64,000 nt of DNA from assembly GCF_003096835.1 (NCBI RefSeq), contig NZ_QENZ01000003.1:310001-374000 (forward strand), read 5' to 3'. A model generated the notes under the pieces. It saw only the letters and a program-made list of their open reading frames with translations. It ran no database searches and was not told the DNA's origin. A program made the position numbers and the translations under genes. The DNA is from Balneicella halophila. GTDB taxonomy: Bacteria > Bacteroidota > Bacteroidia > Bacteroidales > Balneicellaceae. The number at the start of each line of letters is the position of its first letter. Position 1 is the stretch's first letter. Shown piece after piece: positions 7,255-16,237 of the stretch.

Positions 7255-9954
7255 TTATTCTTCTATTTCAATCAAATTCCCTGAAGTAATAATATCCAAT
7301 TCTTTCAGCTTCGTAAATAATTCTAGTGAAGGTTTCACTATATATGCCTGTCTATAATAAGCTTTTGCAAAAGGAATGTTACCAGCTGATTCTTCTTTTT
7401 GAGCTTTCAGCATCAACTTATCGTATTTAATTTCATCGGGCTTAGTCGCATCAATGTTTTTCACATATCGCTGTTCTTTCTCATATTTTGGCTCTATTCT
7501 TTTGTAATATTTTACCTCTTGTAATTTATTCACTTCTAGTACTTTATAGAATTGCTTTTCTACAGTGTCTGTAACCACTGCTTTTTTATAGTATTGATTA
7601 TTCTCCTCTTGTTTTTGTTTTACAAGCTCATCAATTTTGTCTAATTTATCTTTAGGGTATTGTTCTCTAGGCAGTATCGTGAGTGCTTTACGGTAGTGAA
7701 CTTTTGCAAAAGAATAACGTTCTCCCCCGAACTCTTTATCTCCTTGAGCAATTGCTTCATCATAAACTTTTCGTTTTAGTGCTTGCTCTTTTGCTTTTCG
7801 AGCTTCCTCTCTGGCTAATTCCTCCGCAGAAATCTTTCCCCTTATAAGTTCAATCTGAGTTTTCGGATAGGATTCATTAGGTTTAATGTCCAGAGCTTTA
7901 TCGTACATAGCAATAGCAGGTAACCATTCTGAACGCCCATAAAGATTATCAGCTTCAGCTAGAGCAACATCGTAAGCTTTTTGCTTTTCTTGCTCTTTCT
8001 CAATTTCTTTTATTCTATCATTGATTTTTCGAATCTGACTCTTAGGATAAGTTCCTTCAGGCTTTATTTGTAATGCCCCTTCATAATTTGCTAAAGCGTT
8101 ATCCCAACTTTCTGACTTAAAAGCAACATCCCCATCAGCAATGAGACCATTGTATTTATCTTCCTTTTCTTGAGCCGTTTGTCGCTCCAATTTTTCTTTC
8201 AAGAAGTGTTCTATCTTTTTTATTTGTGCTTTAGGATAATTCTCAGAGGGTCTCATCTCAGAGGCAACTCTATAATTAGCTATCGCTTCATTCCACTGTT
8301 TTTGGTCATAATGCAGGTCAGCTTGTTTTAGTTTCTCATTATATCGATTTTCCTCTTCCTGCTTTTCTCGCAATGCAGCCAATCTTTCTTCAACAATTTC
8401 AAGTCTATCTTTAGGATAAATCTCCTCAGGTTTTACTTTCAATGCATCAAAATAGGCTTCTTTAGCCTTTTCCCAATCTTCGGTTCTGTAGGCTCTATCA
8501 CCTTTAGCAAGTGCATTTGTATAAGCGGTATCTTTGGCTTTTTGCTCGGCAAGTAAAGCTAATTTATCTTCTATTTTCTTGATTTGTTCTTTCGGATAAG
8601 TTTCCAAAGGTTTTATACTCAAAGCATCTTCATAGAACTCTTGAGCCTTATCCCAATTTTCTCTCTCAAACTGTGTATCAGCTTTTGTGATTGCCTCATT
8701 ATATTGACTTAATTCTTTCTCTTGCGACTTTAATAATTTATCAATCGCTTTTATTTTTTCTTTTGGATAACGTTTGTCAGGAAATATATCAGAAGCTTTC
8801 TCATAAGTCATTCGAGCATCTGTCCAATTCTTCTTATGAAAAAGGTTATCTGCTGCTTCTATGAAATTATTGTAATTATCATTCTTTTCCTTCTCGCTTT
8901 CCAAATCCGAAAGTAAGCGCTCTATACGTTTTATTTGTTCCTTTGGATAAGGTTCATCTTCTCGCATAGCAATAGCTTCTTCATAGGAATTTCTTGCAGG
9001 CTTGTATTTTTTCTCTTGAAAATATTTATCTCCTAAGTCAACTGCATTATCATACTTTCTTTGTTCAGCATCTCTATCAGCAATTATTTGGTCTATCAGT
9101 TTTATCCTATCTTTCGGATGTTGCTGATCAGGCTTTATTTCTGTCGCTTCTACGTAGTATGAACGTGCTTGGGAATATTTTTTCTCATCAAACAATACAT
9201 CTGCCTTATCAATAAGTGCATAATAAGCAACATTTTGTTCTTTTTGTTTCTCCCGCTTGGCAAGATCTGCCAATATTTTATCAATCAATTCTATCCTGAT
9301 TTTGGGATATTCTTCTGCGGGCTTTATGTAAAGTGCTTGGTCGTAAGTCTTCCGTGCAGCATTGTAACTTTTTACATCAAACTCTTTATCTGCTTTTTTT
9401 ATTAGAGCTTCATATTGCAACGAGCTTTTGTCAACTTTTGGTTTTACAGGAGCTCTAACGATGTCAGCTTCTACAGCTTTTATTTCCTCTTCGATTTCTG
9501 CGTTATAAGCTCTATCAAAATCAAAGTCATCCAACTCTTTATCATAAATAACCATCGCTACGGGCTCGTCAAAAATAGAATAATCACCACCCTCTACACG
9601 GCGAAAGAGCTCTACTTCTATTTTGAAAGGAGGAAAATCGCTATTACTTTCTAACACACGCTCAGGAACATCTGTAGAAATTACGACCTTTTTGGTAATG
9701 TATCCTGATTTTGAGAAAGAAAGTTCATACTGATTATTGAACTTTAGATCATACTGAAATTTGCCATTTCCTGTTACATTGCTACTTTCTTTAATGCCAT
9801 TGCGTAGCAACCGAATTTGTACGCCATTCGTTTCGCCACCATTTACCTTATAAGTCCCATAAATTTGAATGCCATCTTTAGCATACAAGGTAACACTCAC
9901 TAGACAAAACAGTAAGGATAGACCAAAATGCAGCGTTTTAGAAGTCCATTTCAT
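7255..9954 (-). CDS. Secreted TPR-like protein with ten ~65-residue repeats
   Basis: 899 aa from the ATG at 9954, chosen because it opens a clean signal peptide (MKWTSKTLHFGLSLLFC...LYA) and because a -7 box lies just upstream; a start at 10029 would place that box inside the gene. After the signal come a ~110-residue carboxypeptidase-regulatory/Ig-like domain (YGTYKVNGGE...KSGYITKKV), an acidic linker, and ten repeats marked by a Y/H-PK-x-(Q/R/K)-(I/L) motif and by KADxxFxxxxWxxAxxxY and ALxIKP. A lysine/tyrosine-rich linker and a final TPR-like unit (KAYYRQAYIVKPS) follow. TPR-like units usually bind proteins; periplasmic or surface location is inferred. It is encoded just upstream of the nucleoside-recognition gene. 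Confidence 0.8.
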   Translation of the reverse strand: MKWTSKTLHFGLSLLFCLVSVTLYAKDGIQIYGTYKVNGGETNGVQIRLLRNGIKESSNVTGNGKFQYDLKFNNQYELSFSKSGYITKKVVISTDVPERVLESNSDFPPFKIEVELFRRVEGGDYSIFDEPVAMVIYDKELDDFDFDRAYNAEIEEEIKAVEADIVRAPVKPKVDKSSLQYEALIKKADKEFDVKSYNAARKTYDQALYIKPAEEYPKIRIELIDKILADLAKREKQKEQNVAYYALIDKADVLFDEKKYSQARSYYVEATEIKPDQQHPKDRIKLIDQIIADRDAEQRKYDNAVDLGDKYFQEKKYKPARNSYEEAIAMREDEPYPKEQIKRIERLLSDLESEKEKNDNYNNFIEAADNLFHKKNWTDARMTYEKASDIFPDKRYPKEKIKAIDKLLKSQEKELSQYNEAITKADTQFERENWDKAQEFYEDALSIKPLETYPKEQIKKIEDKLALLAEQKAKDTAYTNALAKGDRAYRTEDWEKAKEAYFDALKVKPEEIYPKDRLEIVEERLAALREKQEEENRYNEKLKQADLHYDQKQWNEAIANYRVASEMRPSENYPKAQIKKIEHFLKEKLERQTAQEKEDKYNGLIADGDVAFKSESWDNALANYEGALQIKPEGTYPKSQIRKINDRIKEIEKEQEKQKAYDVALAEADNLYGRSEWLPAIAMYDKALDIKPNESYPKTQIELIRGKISAEELAREEARKAKEQALKRKVYDEAIAQGDKEFGGERYSFAKVHYRKALTILPREQYPKDKLDKIDELVKQKQEENNQYYKKAVVTDTVEKQFYKVLEVNKLQEVKYYKRIEPKYEKEQRYVKNIDATKPDEIKYDKLMLKAQKEESAGNIPFAKAYYRQAYIVKPSLELFTKLKELDIITSGNLIEIEE

Positions 9955-9960
9955 AAGAAA

Positions 9961-9968
9961 CAAAGGTA
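9961..9968 (-). promoter_or_regulatory. -7 box (TACCTTTG) of the ten-repeat protein gene
   Basis: Perfect TAnnTTTG on the minus strand, only 6 nt before the ATG at 9954. Transcription would begin at or almost at the start codon, suggesting a leaderless mRNA. Confidence 0.55.
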
Positions 9969-10007
9969 CAATAATTTTAAGAATGAGTACATCAAACTTT
10001 ATTCCAT

Positions 10008-10035
10008 AAAAAAGGTCACCATTGGGCAACCTTTT
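10008..10035 (-). terminator. Rho-independent terminator of the DUF2752-TM2 operon
   Basis: On the minus strand AAAAGGT, a 12-nt loop and ACCTTTT followed by further Ts. It lies about 70 nt after the stop of the 56-aa gene. Confidence 0.6.
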
Positions 10036-10105
10036 ATCGTTTGACTATATATAACGACTTATACAACCAATGAGTTTCATTAAAAACAAGATGCTTTTGA
10101 AACTA

Positions 10106-10276
10106 CTATTTTCTCTTTTTTGTTAAAAAACCTATAACATTCAGGATAAAACCTACTGGAATTAGCATCCCTGAAATTAATTGTAGTCTTCCAGAATCTG
10201 GATATTCTATACTTAATGCTATTGCTCCGATTAGAATAATTAAACTCACAATGTAAATAATAGTGCTTGTTTTCAT
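10106..10276 (-). CDS. Small two-helix membrane protein (56 aa)
   Basis: ATG at 10276 to TAG at 10106-10108. The product has two hydrophobic segments, IIYIVSLIILIGAIAL and LISGMLIPVGFILNVIGF, and a basic end LTKKRK. It starts 30 nt after the stop of the TM2-domain gene on the same strand and is followed by a terminator, so it is the last gene of the DUF2752-TM2 operon. I do not recognise a named family. Standard length cut-offs would miss it. Confidence 0.65.
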   Translation of the reverse strand: MKTSTIIYIVSLIILIGAIALSIEYPDSGRLQLISGMLIPVGFILNVIGFLTKKRK

Positions 10277-10306
10277 TTTCTTATAGTTAAAAGGTTGGTA
10301 ATATTT

Positions 10307-10672
10307 TTATACTCTGTGAGGATTATTTCCCATCATCATTAAAACCTCTTGAATTTTTTGTCTGTTGTAATTTAGTGTAATTGATTTGTAATTCACTAAA
10401 TCTACAATAGTTCCAATCCAACATAGACCTGCAGTAAGCAGATAAACGATACCTAAACCAATATCACCTATTACAAAACGATGGATTCCTGCGATACCAA
10501 CAAATCCGAGTAATGTAAATATAAGGATGTTCATAGAATCCTGACGACGACCTTGGTAAATCATCAAAAACTTCTGTTTTTGTTCATCAGTTAAACCCTG
10601 AATCGCGTTTTCAATCATAACACGCTCTTCATAATCGATACCTGGAAGCATATTAAATAAGTTATTGTCCAT
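10307..10672 (-). CDS. TM2-domain membrane protein
   Basis: 121 aa. A ~45-residue soluble N-terminus (GLTDEQKQKFLMIYQGR) precedes the TM2 domain: first helix ILIFTLLGFVGIAGIHRFVIGD, then GIVYLLTAGLCWIGTIVDLVN. TM2 domains are paired helices with a tight turn, found in eukaryotes and bacteria; no enzymatic role is known. It overlaps the DUF2752 gene by 11 nt, and the two families are often neighbours in Bacteroidetes. Confidence 0.88.
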   Translation of the reverse strand: MDNNLFNMLPGIDYEERVMIENAIQGLTDEQKQKFLMIYQGRRQDSMNILIFTLLGFVGIAGIHRFVIGDIGLGIVYLLTAGLCWIGTIVDLVNYKSITLNYNRQKIQEVLMMMGNNPHRV

Positions 10673-11000
10673 AATTTTCTGTATTTTTTAATTCTGTTAT
10701 TAAGTTTCTAAATAATTTCAAAATGTGAAAAAGCAAAATGCCCAGTGCAACTATTCCAAGATAGTGATAGCTCCAAGAGAGCTCAAAATCTCCATGCATA
10801 GCTGCCGTAATTGAGTGCCCCAACCCACAGCCTGGGCAGTTCTCAAATCCGAGATGACTTGGAATACATAACGTAAAGTCCGTATGCAAATCAGCTCTAT
10901 AAAGCATTACTAAAGCCAGTATCCAGAAAAACAATTCCCTATGTCGCCATAATCGTTTTAAAGTTAATCTTTTCTTTATATTTATTGCACTTGTTAGCAT
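10662..11000 (-). CDS. DUF2752 membrane protein
   Basis: 112 aa. The DUF2752 signature CPGCGLGHSI sits between two transmembrane helices; a third hydrophobic segment (YLGIVALGILLFHILKLF) follows. The conserved Cys pair could bind metal or form a disulfide, which is unproven. First gene of a three-gene operon (DUF2752, TM2, 56-aa protein). Confidence 0.82.
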   Translation of the reverse strand: MLTSAINIKKRLTLKRLWRHRELFFWILALVMLYRADLHTDFTLCIPSHLGFENCPGCGLGHSITAAMHGDFELSWSYHYLGIVALGILLFHILKLFRNLITELKNTENYGQ

Positions 11001-11068
11001 CGCTTTTATTGCTTTTTCTACTTTTAAGACGCTGTTTATTCCAAAAAGGTTACAATCAGTTATGATGT

Positions 11069-12433
11069 TTATTCTGTCAATTCCCGAATTTCTTTAGCAA
11101 ACTCTTTCAGTGAAATACCGTCGAAATTACCGGAACTCATCAATAATAACACTTTATTATCCCATGACATCCCTTTGAGTAAACTTTGTAATTCTTGAGA
11201 ATCATTATAAACCAACAAATCTTCTCTTCCGAAAGATTCTTTCACTTGCTCAATAGAAATTGGCTCAAGCCGTTTATGCTCAATTGTATGAGGATTGAAA
11301 TAGACAATAGCTGTATCAGCTTTCTCCATAGTATCTTTGTAATGCGAGAGAAACTTTGCACTCAAACTGCTGAACGTATGCAACTCCATACATGCAACGA
11401 GGTGCTTATCATTATACTGTTCTTTTACTGCTGATGTAGTCGCCTTTAGCTTGGACGGAGAGTGGGCAAAATCCTGAAAAACGGTTACCTTATTATTTTT
11501 CTCTAAAAGCTGTAAACGTTTAGAGGCTCCGCCAAAAGATTCCATTGATTTGTAAAAATCATTATCCGAGATGCCTAACTCTTTACAAACGTAATATGCT
11601 ACTTGGATATTTTGCATATTGTGTGTTCCAAACACTTTAAGGGGTGTTTCTTTATCATCATGTAACAAGCGAGTATCTTCAGGAGTCACCTTATTAGGAT
11701 GGGCTTCATAAGCTTTTACATCAATATGCGTTGCTTTCTCTGCCATTTCTTTTAAGACGGAATCTTCACTACAATAGAAGAGTTTTCCTCCAGGCTTAAT
11801 CATTTTTATAAAATCAGCAAACAACTCCTCATACATATCCAAAGTAGGGAATACATTAATGTGATCCCATGCAATCCCTGTAATAATAGCTATGTCAGGA
11901 TGGTACCAATGAAATTTCGGACGACGATCAAGGGGCGACGAAGGATACTCATCACCTTCTATAACGATGATTTCAGCAGCATCAGAAAGCCTAACCATTA
12001 AGTCAAAACCTTCCAGCTGTGCCCCTACCAAATAGTCAAAGTTTACACCTTGTTCTTTGAGCACATGCATTATCATAGACGTCGTTGTGGTTTTCCCGTG
12101 ACTTCCGCCAACTACTACACGCTTTTTATCTTTAGACTGTTCGTAAACATACTCCGGGAAAGAATAAATCGGAATATTCAATTCTTTAGCCTTAGCAATT
12201 TCAGGATTATCAATTCGTGCATGCATACCGACAATAACCGCATCAAGGTCAGCCGTAATTTTCTCGGGAAACCAACCCCACGATTCAGGAAGTAAGCCTT
12301 TTGCCTCCAATCGTGATTTAGAGGGGTCATAGATTTCGTCATCAGAACCTGTAACTTGATACCCTTTATTTGACAAGGCGATTGCTAAGTTGTGCATTAC
12401 TGCACCGCCGATAGAAATGAAATGTACTCGCAT
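11069..12433 (-). CDS. mpl: UDP-N-acetylmuramate:L-alanyl-gamma-D-glutamyl-meso-diaminopimelate ligase (Mpl)
   Basis: 454 aa Mur-ligase fold protein. The Rossmann start HFISIGGAVMHNLA, the ATP loop GGSHGKTTTTS (~residue 110) and the central DEYPSSPLDRRPKF and HINVFPT segments fit Mpl rather than MurC. Mpl joins the recycled tripeptide to UDP-MurNAc, bypassing MurC-MurD-MurE, and so salvages peptidoglycan fragments in the cytoplasm. The genes for lytic MltF and an LD-carboxypeptidase elsewhere in the window belong to the same broad process. Divergent from the metallo-beta-lactamase gene. Confidence 0.9.
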   Translation of the reverse strand: MRVHFISIGGAVMHNLAIALSNKGYQVTGSDDEIYDPSKSRLEAKGLLPESWGWFPEKITADLDAVIVGMHARIDNPEIAKAKELNIPIYSFPEYVYEQSKDKKRVVVGGSHGKTTTTSMIMHVLKEQGVNFDYLVGAQLEGFDLMVRLSDAAEIIVIEGDEYPSSPLDRRPKFHWYHPDIAIITGIAWDHINVFPTLDMYEELFADFIKMIKPGGKLFYCSEDSVLKEMAEKATHIDVKAYEAHPNKVTPEDTRLLHDDKETPLKVFGTHNMQNIQVAYYVCKELGISDNDFYKSMESFGGASKRLQLLEKNNKVTVFQDFAHSPSKLKATTSAVKEQYNDKHLVACMELHTFSSLSAKFLSHYKDTMEKADTAIVYFNPHTIEHKRLEPISIEQVKESFGREDLLVYNDSQELQSLLKGMSWDNKVLLLMSSGNFDGISLKEFAKEIRELTE

Positions 12434-12438
12434 TTTTG

Positions 12439-12446
12439 TATTTTTG
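12439..12446 (+). promoter_or_regulatory. -7 box (TATTTTTG) of the metallo-beta-lactamase-fold gene
   Basis: Perfect TAnnTTTG between the divergent mpl and hydrolase genes. It is 26 nt before the ATG at 12473 and only 8 nt before an in-frame ATG at 12455, which favours 12473 as the start. Confidence 0.5.
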
Positions 12447-12472
12447 TGAAATTAATGGCTAAGATACGAAAA

Positions 12473-13315
12473 ATGGAAATACATCTTCTCGAAAATAAGA
12501 CATTCAAAGCAGACGGCGGTGCACTTTTTAGTGTTGTCCCTAAATTCATGTGGGAGCGGAAATATCCCACCATAACTGATAACCTTTGTCCCGTTGCCAA
12601 CCGCAGTTTATTGATAAAAACTGACGAACGCATCTATCTTTTTGATTGCGGGATTGGTTCAAAATTGGATGAAAAAGCAGGGAAATTTCATGGAATTTCT
12701 GGTGAAAACACTTTAGAAAGCAGTTTAGCACAACATAACTTGGCACCAGAAGACGTTACCGATGTTATCTTAACACATTTGCACTTTGACCACTGCGGAG
12801 GCGTTACGAAATTTAACGACCAAAAAGAACCTATTCCTACCTACCCGAATGCCCGCTATTGGGTATCTCCTGAGCAGTGGGCTAATTACTTGAATCCGAA
12901 TGTTCGTGAGGCTGATTCATATTTCCCTGAAAATATGATGCCTATCTATGAAAGAGGAATGTTGCATTTTGTGACTCCAGAAACCTCATTTTTCCCAGAA
13001 TTGTCATTTTTTGTTGCCAATGGTCACACTACAGGCTTGCTTATTCCGATTGTGAAATACCAAGGTAAAGCGATTGCATTTACAGGCGACCTGATTCCCA
13101 ATACCGGGAATATTCCATTAAAATGGCTGGCAAGTTATGATATTGAGCCTTTGAAGAGCTTGGAAGAAAAAGCTCGGTTTTTAGAAAAAGCCGTTGAAGA
13201 AAATTATGTTCTCACTTTCCAACACGATTATTATACCGAATGTGCAACCCTTCAAAATGTTGATGGACGCATTAAGCTAAATAAGAAGTTAAAATTTAGA
13301 GAGTTATTTGAATAA
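12473..13315 (+). CDS. Metallo-beta-lactamase-fold hydrolase (lactonase-like)
   Basis: 280 aa from ATG 12473. This start is chosen because related proteins begin at MxIH...GG and the -7 box lies upstream; 12455 is an alternative. The zinc motif THLHFDHCGG (HxHxDH) is followed by GHTTG, FTGDLIP and a late HDYYTE, matching the metal ligands of the superfamily. The domain layout resembles N-acyl-homoserine-lactone lactonases, but the family also covers many esterases and thioesterases, so the substrate is open. Divergent from mpl. Confidence 0.82.
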   Translation: MEIHLLENKTFKADGGALFSVVPKFMWERKYPTITDNLCPVANRSLLIKTDERIYLFDCGIGSKLDEKAGKFHGISGENTLESSLAQHNLAPEDVTDVILTHLHFDHCGGVTKFNDQKEPIPTYPNARYWVSPEQWANYLNPNVREADSYFPENMMPIYERGMLHFVTPETSFFPELSFFVANGHTTGLLIPIVKYQGKAIAFTGDLIPNTGNIPLKWLASYDIEPLKSLEEKARFLEKAVEENYVLTFQHDYYTECATLQNVDGRIKLNKKLKFRELFE

Positions 13316-13332
13316 TGAACTTTCTTCTTTTT

Positions 13333-13374
13333 GTAGCAGAATACGTTAGATGACACAGTAAAACGTTCCGCTAC
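13333..13374. repeat. Imperfect inverted repeat between convergent genes
   Basis: GTAGC (13333-13337) and ACGTT (13343-13347) face AACGTT (13362-13367) and GCTAC (13370-13374). The unpaired bases and weak T tract make terminator function uncertain, but the position between two converging genes fits one. Confidence 0.3.
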
Positions 13375-13401
13375 CAAATTAAAAATACACGTAATTCTGC
13401 A

Positions 13402-15051
13402 TTATTTCGTCTTTATTTCTATCGTTTTTGCATAAGTTAATGCATCTTCGAACGAATTAAATATATCCTTCTCGTTTATAAGCTTGAGAATATTATGCTT
13501 TTTGAATTCTTCTAAAACATTGGGTTGTACACCTGATAGGATGATACGCGTATTTTCATCACGAAGACTTTCAATGGTGTCTTTAAAGTTTTTAATACCT
13601 GTAAGATCTACAAAAGGCACATGCCTCATCCGTATTATGAGTATTTTGCTTTTCATGCCCAAGTCCTCAATAATCTCCGCATAGCGACGTGCTGAAGCAA
13701 AAAACAGAGGTCCGCTAATTTCATAGATATTAATATACTTAGGAACCAGTGAGTAGTCTTCTAAAACATCACGATCTACCGGATTATCAATATTTTTATC
13801 TGACATATCTGCCATTCTTTTCATAAACAACAACGCCGAAAGTACTACACCAACTTGTATTGCTACAGTTAAATCAACCCAAACCGTTAATACAAAAGTG
13901 GTCAGTAAAATAATGCTATCAAAGAACGAATTTTTTAATATCGCTTTGAATGAACGCCATTCGCTCATATTGTAAGACACCACAATCAAAACACCTGCGA
14001 GAGCAGACATGGGTATCAATTTTGCCCATTTGCCGAGGAAAAGCATGATTAGCAGAAGCGTAACGGCATGTACAATGCCTGCTATCGGTGTACGCCCTCC
14101 GTTTTTTACATTGGTAGCGGTTCGCGCGATGGCTCCAGTAGCGGGTATTCCTCCGAAGAAAGGAGTTACGATATTTGCAACTCCTTGTGCAATAAGCTCT
14201 GTATTAGAACGATGTTTCCCACCAATCATCCCATCAGCAACTACGGCAGAAAGCAAGGATTCAATACCTCCTAATAACGCAATAGTCATAGCCGGAACTA
14301 CATAATTTCCCAAATCAGCCCATTCAACATGAGGAATACTGAAATTAAAGCTATTGGGAATCTCACCAAAAAATGAAGCAATATTCGTAACCGGCAATTG
14401 GAAAAGTTGTACTGCTAAAGTACATAATAATATTGCTAAGAATGCTCCTGGAATTTTCTTAAATATTTTTTGAGAATAAATGGTAATTATTATCGTAGCT
14501 AAGGTCACTGCAATGGCATACCAATTAACAGTATGAATTTGCTCAAAATAGGTAAGCAATTTTTGCCCAAAGGCAGAAGGAACTTTTTCAATATCTAGAC
14601 CAAGTGCATCTTTTACTTGCGTAGAGAATATAACCAATGCGATACCACTCGTGAACCCAACAATCAATGGATGCGGAAAATATTTAAGTAAAGAACCCAA
14701 TTTCAGTAAGCCAAAACCGACTAACATAAAACCTGCCATAACGGTTGAAATAATCAATCCATCGATGCCATAGTTCTCTACAATCCCATAAACAATAACA
14801 ATAAAAGCACCTGTAGGACCACCAATCTGCACCCGACTTCCTCCTAAAAAGGAAATCAAGAATCCTGCAACTATCGCAGTAATTAGTCCACGTTCTGGCG
14901 AGACTCCTGAGGCTACAGCAAATGCAATCGCCAAGGGTAAAGCCAAAACACCAACCACAACTCCAGCTAAACTATCAGCAATAATTTGCTTGCGAGTAAA
15001 TCCCCTTTTGAATAAAGTGAAAAATTTCGGTTTAAATAGTCTTTGCATCAT
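13402..15051 (-). CDS. SulP-family inorganic anion transporter with STAS domain
   Basis: 549 aa. The first ~400 residues form the polytopic SLC26/SulP core, with the signatures ADSLAGVVVGVLALPLAIAFA and GSRVQIGGPTGAFIV. A C-terminal STAS domain occupies ~430-545 (ILIIRMRHVPFVDLTGIKNF). Family members carry sulfate, bicarbonate, C4-dicarboxylates or halides. No carbonic anhydrase or sulfate-assimilation gene is adjacent, so the substrate is unknown. An alternative start is the second Met. Confidence 0.92.
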   Translation of the reverse strand: MMQRLFKPKFFTLFKRGFTRKQIIADSLAGVVVGVLALPLAIAFAVASGVSPERGLITAIVAGFLISFLGGSRVQIGGPTGAFIVIVYGIVENYGIDGLIISTVMAGFMLVGFGLLKLGSLLKYFPHPLIVGFTSGIALVIFSTQVKDALGLDIEKVPSAFGQKLLTYFEQIHTVNWYAIAVTLATIIITIYSQKIFKKIPGAFLAILLCTLAVQLFQLPVTNIASFFGEIPNSFNFSIPHVEWADLGNYVVPAMTIALLGGIESLLSAVVADGMIGGKHRSNTELIAQGVANIVTPFFGGIPATGAIARTATNVKNGGRTPIAGIVHAVTLLLIMLFLGKWAKLIPMSALAGVLIVVSYNMSEWRSFKAILKNSFFDSIILLTTFVLTVWVDLTVAIQVGVVLSALLFMKRMADMSDKNIDNPVDRDVLEDYSLVPKYINIYEISGPLFFASARRYAEIIEDLGMKSKILIIRMRHVPFVDLTGIKNFKDTIESLRDENTRIILSGVQPNVLEEFKKHNILKLINEKDIFNSFEDALTYAKTIEIKTK

Positions 15052-15078
15052 TTTTAAACATTACTACAAAATGAACTG

Positions 15079-15111
15079 CAAATGTAGTATAAACTCCCTA
15101 AATGTAAACAA
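15079..15111 (-). promoter_or_regulatory. Promoter of the SulP transporter gene
   Basis: Minus-strand TACATTTG (15079-15086) is a perfect -7 box, with a TTG (15109-15111) 22 nt upstream. The start codon at 15051 lies 27 nt downstream. The promoter overlaps the trxB terminator. Confidence 0.55.
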
Positions 15112-15142
15112 AAAATAGGTTACCTATAGAGCAACCTATTTT
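15110..15142 (-). terminator. Rho-independent terminator of trxB
   Basis: On the minus strand AAAATAGGTT and AACCTATTTT (plus-strand arms 15133-15142 and 15112-15121) form a 10-bp stem with an 11-nt loop, followed by a T tract. Confidence 0.75.
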
Positions 15143-15172
15143 ATCATTATCAACTAAAATTTTTATTGATCT

Positions 15173-16123
15173 TTAGTCTCTTGTTACTAAATATTTTTCA
15201 GCATCTAAGGCCGCTTTACACCCTGAGCCAGCAGCTGTAATGGCTTGACGATATCGACTGTCATGAACATCGCCGGCAGCAAAGACTCCAGGGATATTTG
15301 TCTGGCTGGTATTTCCTTTGGTTACGATATAACCATTTTCATCCAAATCAATATAGTCTTTGAAAATATCCGTATTTGGTTTGTGTCCTATCGCAATAAA
15401 AACTCCATCTACTTTTAAATCTACGATTTCCTCATCTGGTTGCCCTTTACGTTTGTATAGCTTCATTCCTTCTACAACGCCATCACCATAAATCTCTTTA
15501 GTAGAATGCTCAAACAAAACCTCTAAGTTATCTGTTTGCATGACGCGTGCTTGCATCACTTTAGATGCTCGCATATAATCTTTTCTTATAATCAAATACA
15601 CTTTTTTACAGAGCCCGGCTAGGTAGGTTGCTTCCTCAGCAGCCGTGTCGCCTCCACCCACTACGGCAACTTCTTTTTCTTTATAGAAAAATCCGTCACA
15701 AGTGGCGCAAGCAGAAACTCCAGATCCCTTATATTTTTCTTCTGATGGTAAACCAAGGTATTTTGCTGTAGCTCCCGTCGCAATAATTACTGTATCGGCA
15801 TGAATTTCTTTTTCATCATCAATAATTACTTTCTTCGGACAAGCTTCAAAATCGACAGAGGTAGCCATCCCCCAACGGCAATCAGCACCAAAACGCTCTG
15901 CTTGTTGCTTGAACTCTTGCATCATTTCAGGACCTGTAATGCCTTCGGGGTAGCCAGGGAAGTTTTCAACGTCGTTCGTTGTAGTTAATTGTCCGCCTGG
16001 CTCCAAGCCTTCGTAAAGCACTGGTTTTAAATTAGCACGTGAAGCATAAATTGCAGCGGTATATCCTGCTGGTCCTGAACCTATAATTAGGCATTTTACT
16101 TGTTCAATCTTCTCTTCAGTCAT
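15173..16123 (-). CDS. trxB: Thioredoxin-disulfide reductase
   Basis: 316 aa, normal for low-Mr TrxB. FAD-binding IIGSGPAGYTAAIYASRA at the N-terminus, redox-active CATC (C139, C142), NADPH-binding VVGGGDTAAEEATYL, and the closing FAD motif GVFAAGDVHDSRYRQAITAAGSG. It reduces thioredoxin with NADPH in the cytoplasm. Its own promoter and terminator suggest a monocistronic unit. Confidence 0.96.
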   Translation of the reverse strand: MTEEKIEQVKCLIIGSGPAGYTAAIYASRANLKPVLYEGLEPGGQLTTTNDVENFPGYPEGITGPEMMQEFKQQAERFGADCRWGMATSVDFEACPKKVIIDDEKEIHADTVIIATGATAKYLGLPSEEKYKGSGVSACATCDGFFYKEKEVAVVGGGDTAAEEATYLAGLCKKVYLIIRKDYMRASKVMQARVMQTDNLEVLFEHSTKEIYGDGVVEGMKLYKRKGQPDEEIVDLKVDGVFIAIGHKPNTDIFKDYIDLDENGYIVTKGNTSQTNIPGVFAAGDVHDSRYRQAITAAGSGCKAALDAEKYLVTRD

Positions 16124-16147
16124 CTTCTTTTCATTTTAGTTTAGATG

Positions 16148-16155
16148 CAAAAATA
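16148..16155 (-). promoter_or_regulatory. -7 box (TATTTTTG) of trxB
   Basis: Perfect TAnnTTTG on the minus strand, 24 nt before the trxB ATG at 16123. No clear -33 TTG. Confidence 0.45.
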
Positions 16156-16237
16156 CAATTTGTTAATCTATATTTCCCTTCATTCTCATAGATTTTAACT
16201 ATTTGAATATTATGGATATATAAAAAATAAAGCCTCG

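Noticed and set aside
9955-10029. 25-residue N-terminal extension of the ten-repeat protein
   Set aside because: The extension contains the -7 box and the upstream terminator and buries the signal peptide.
12392-12454. Upstream GTG extension of the metallo-beta-lactamase-fold gene
   Set aside because: It overlaps the divergent mpl start and includes the -7 box; conserved family starts lie at ATG 12473.
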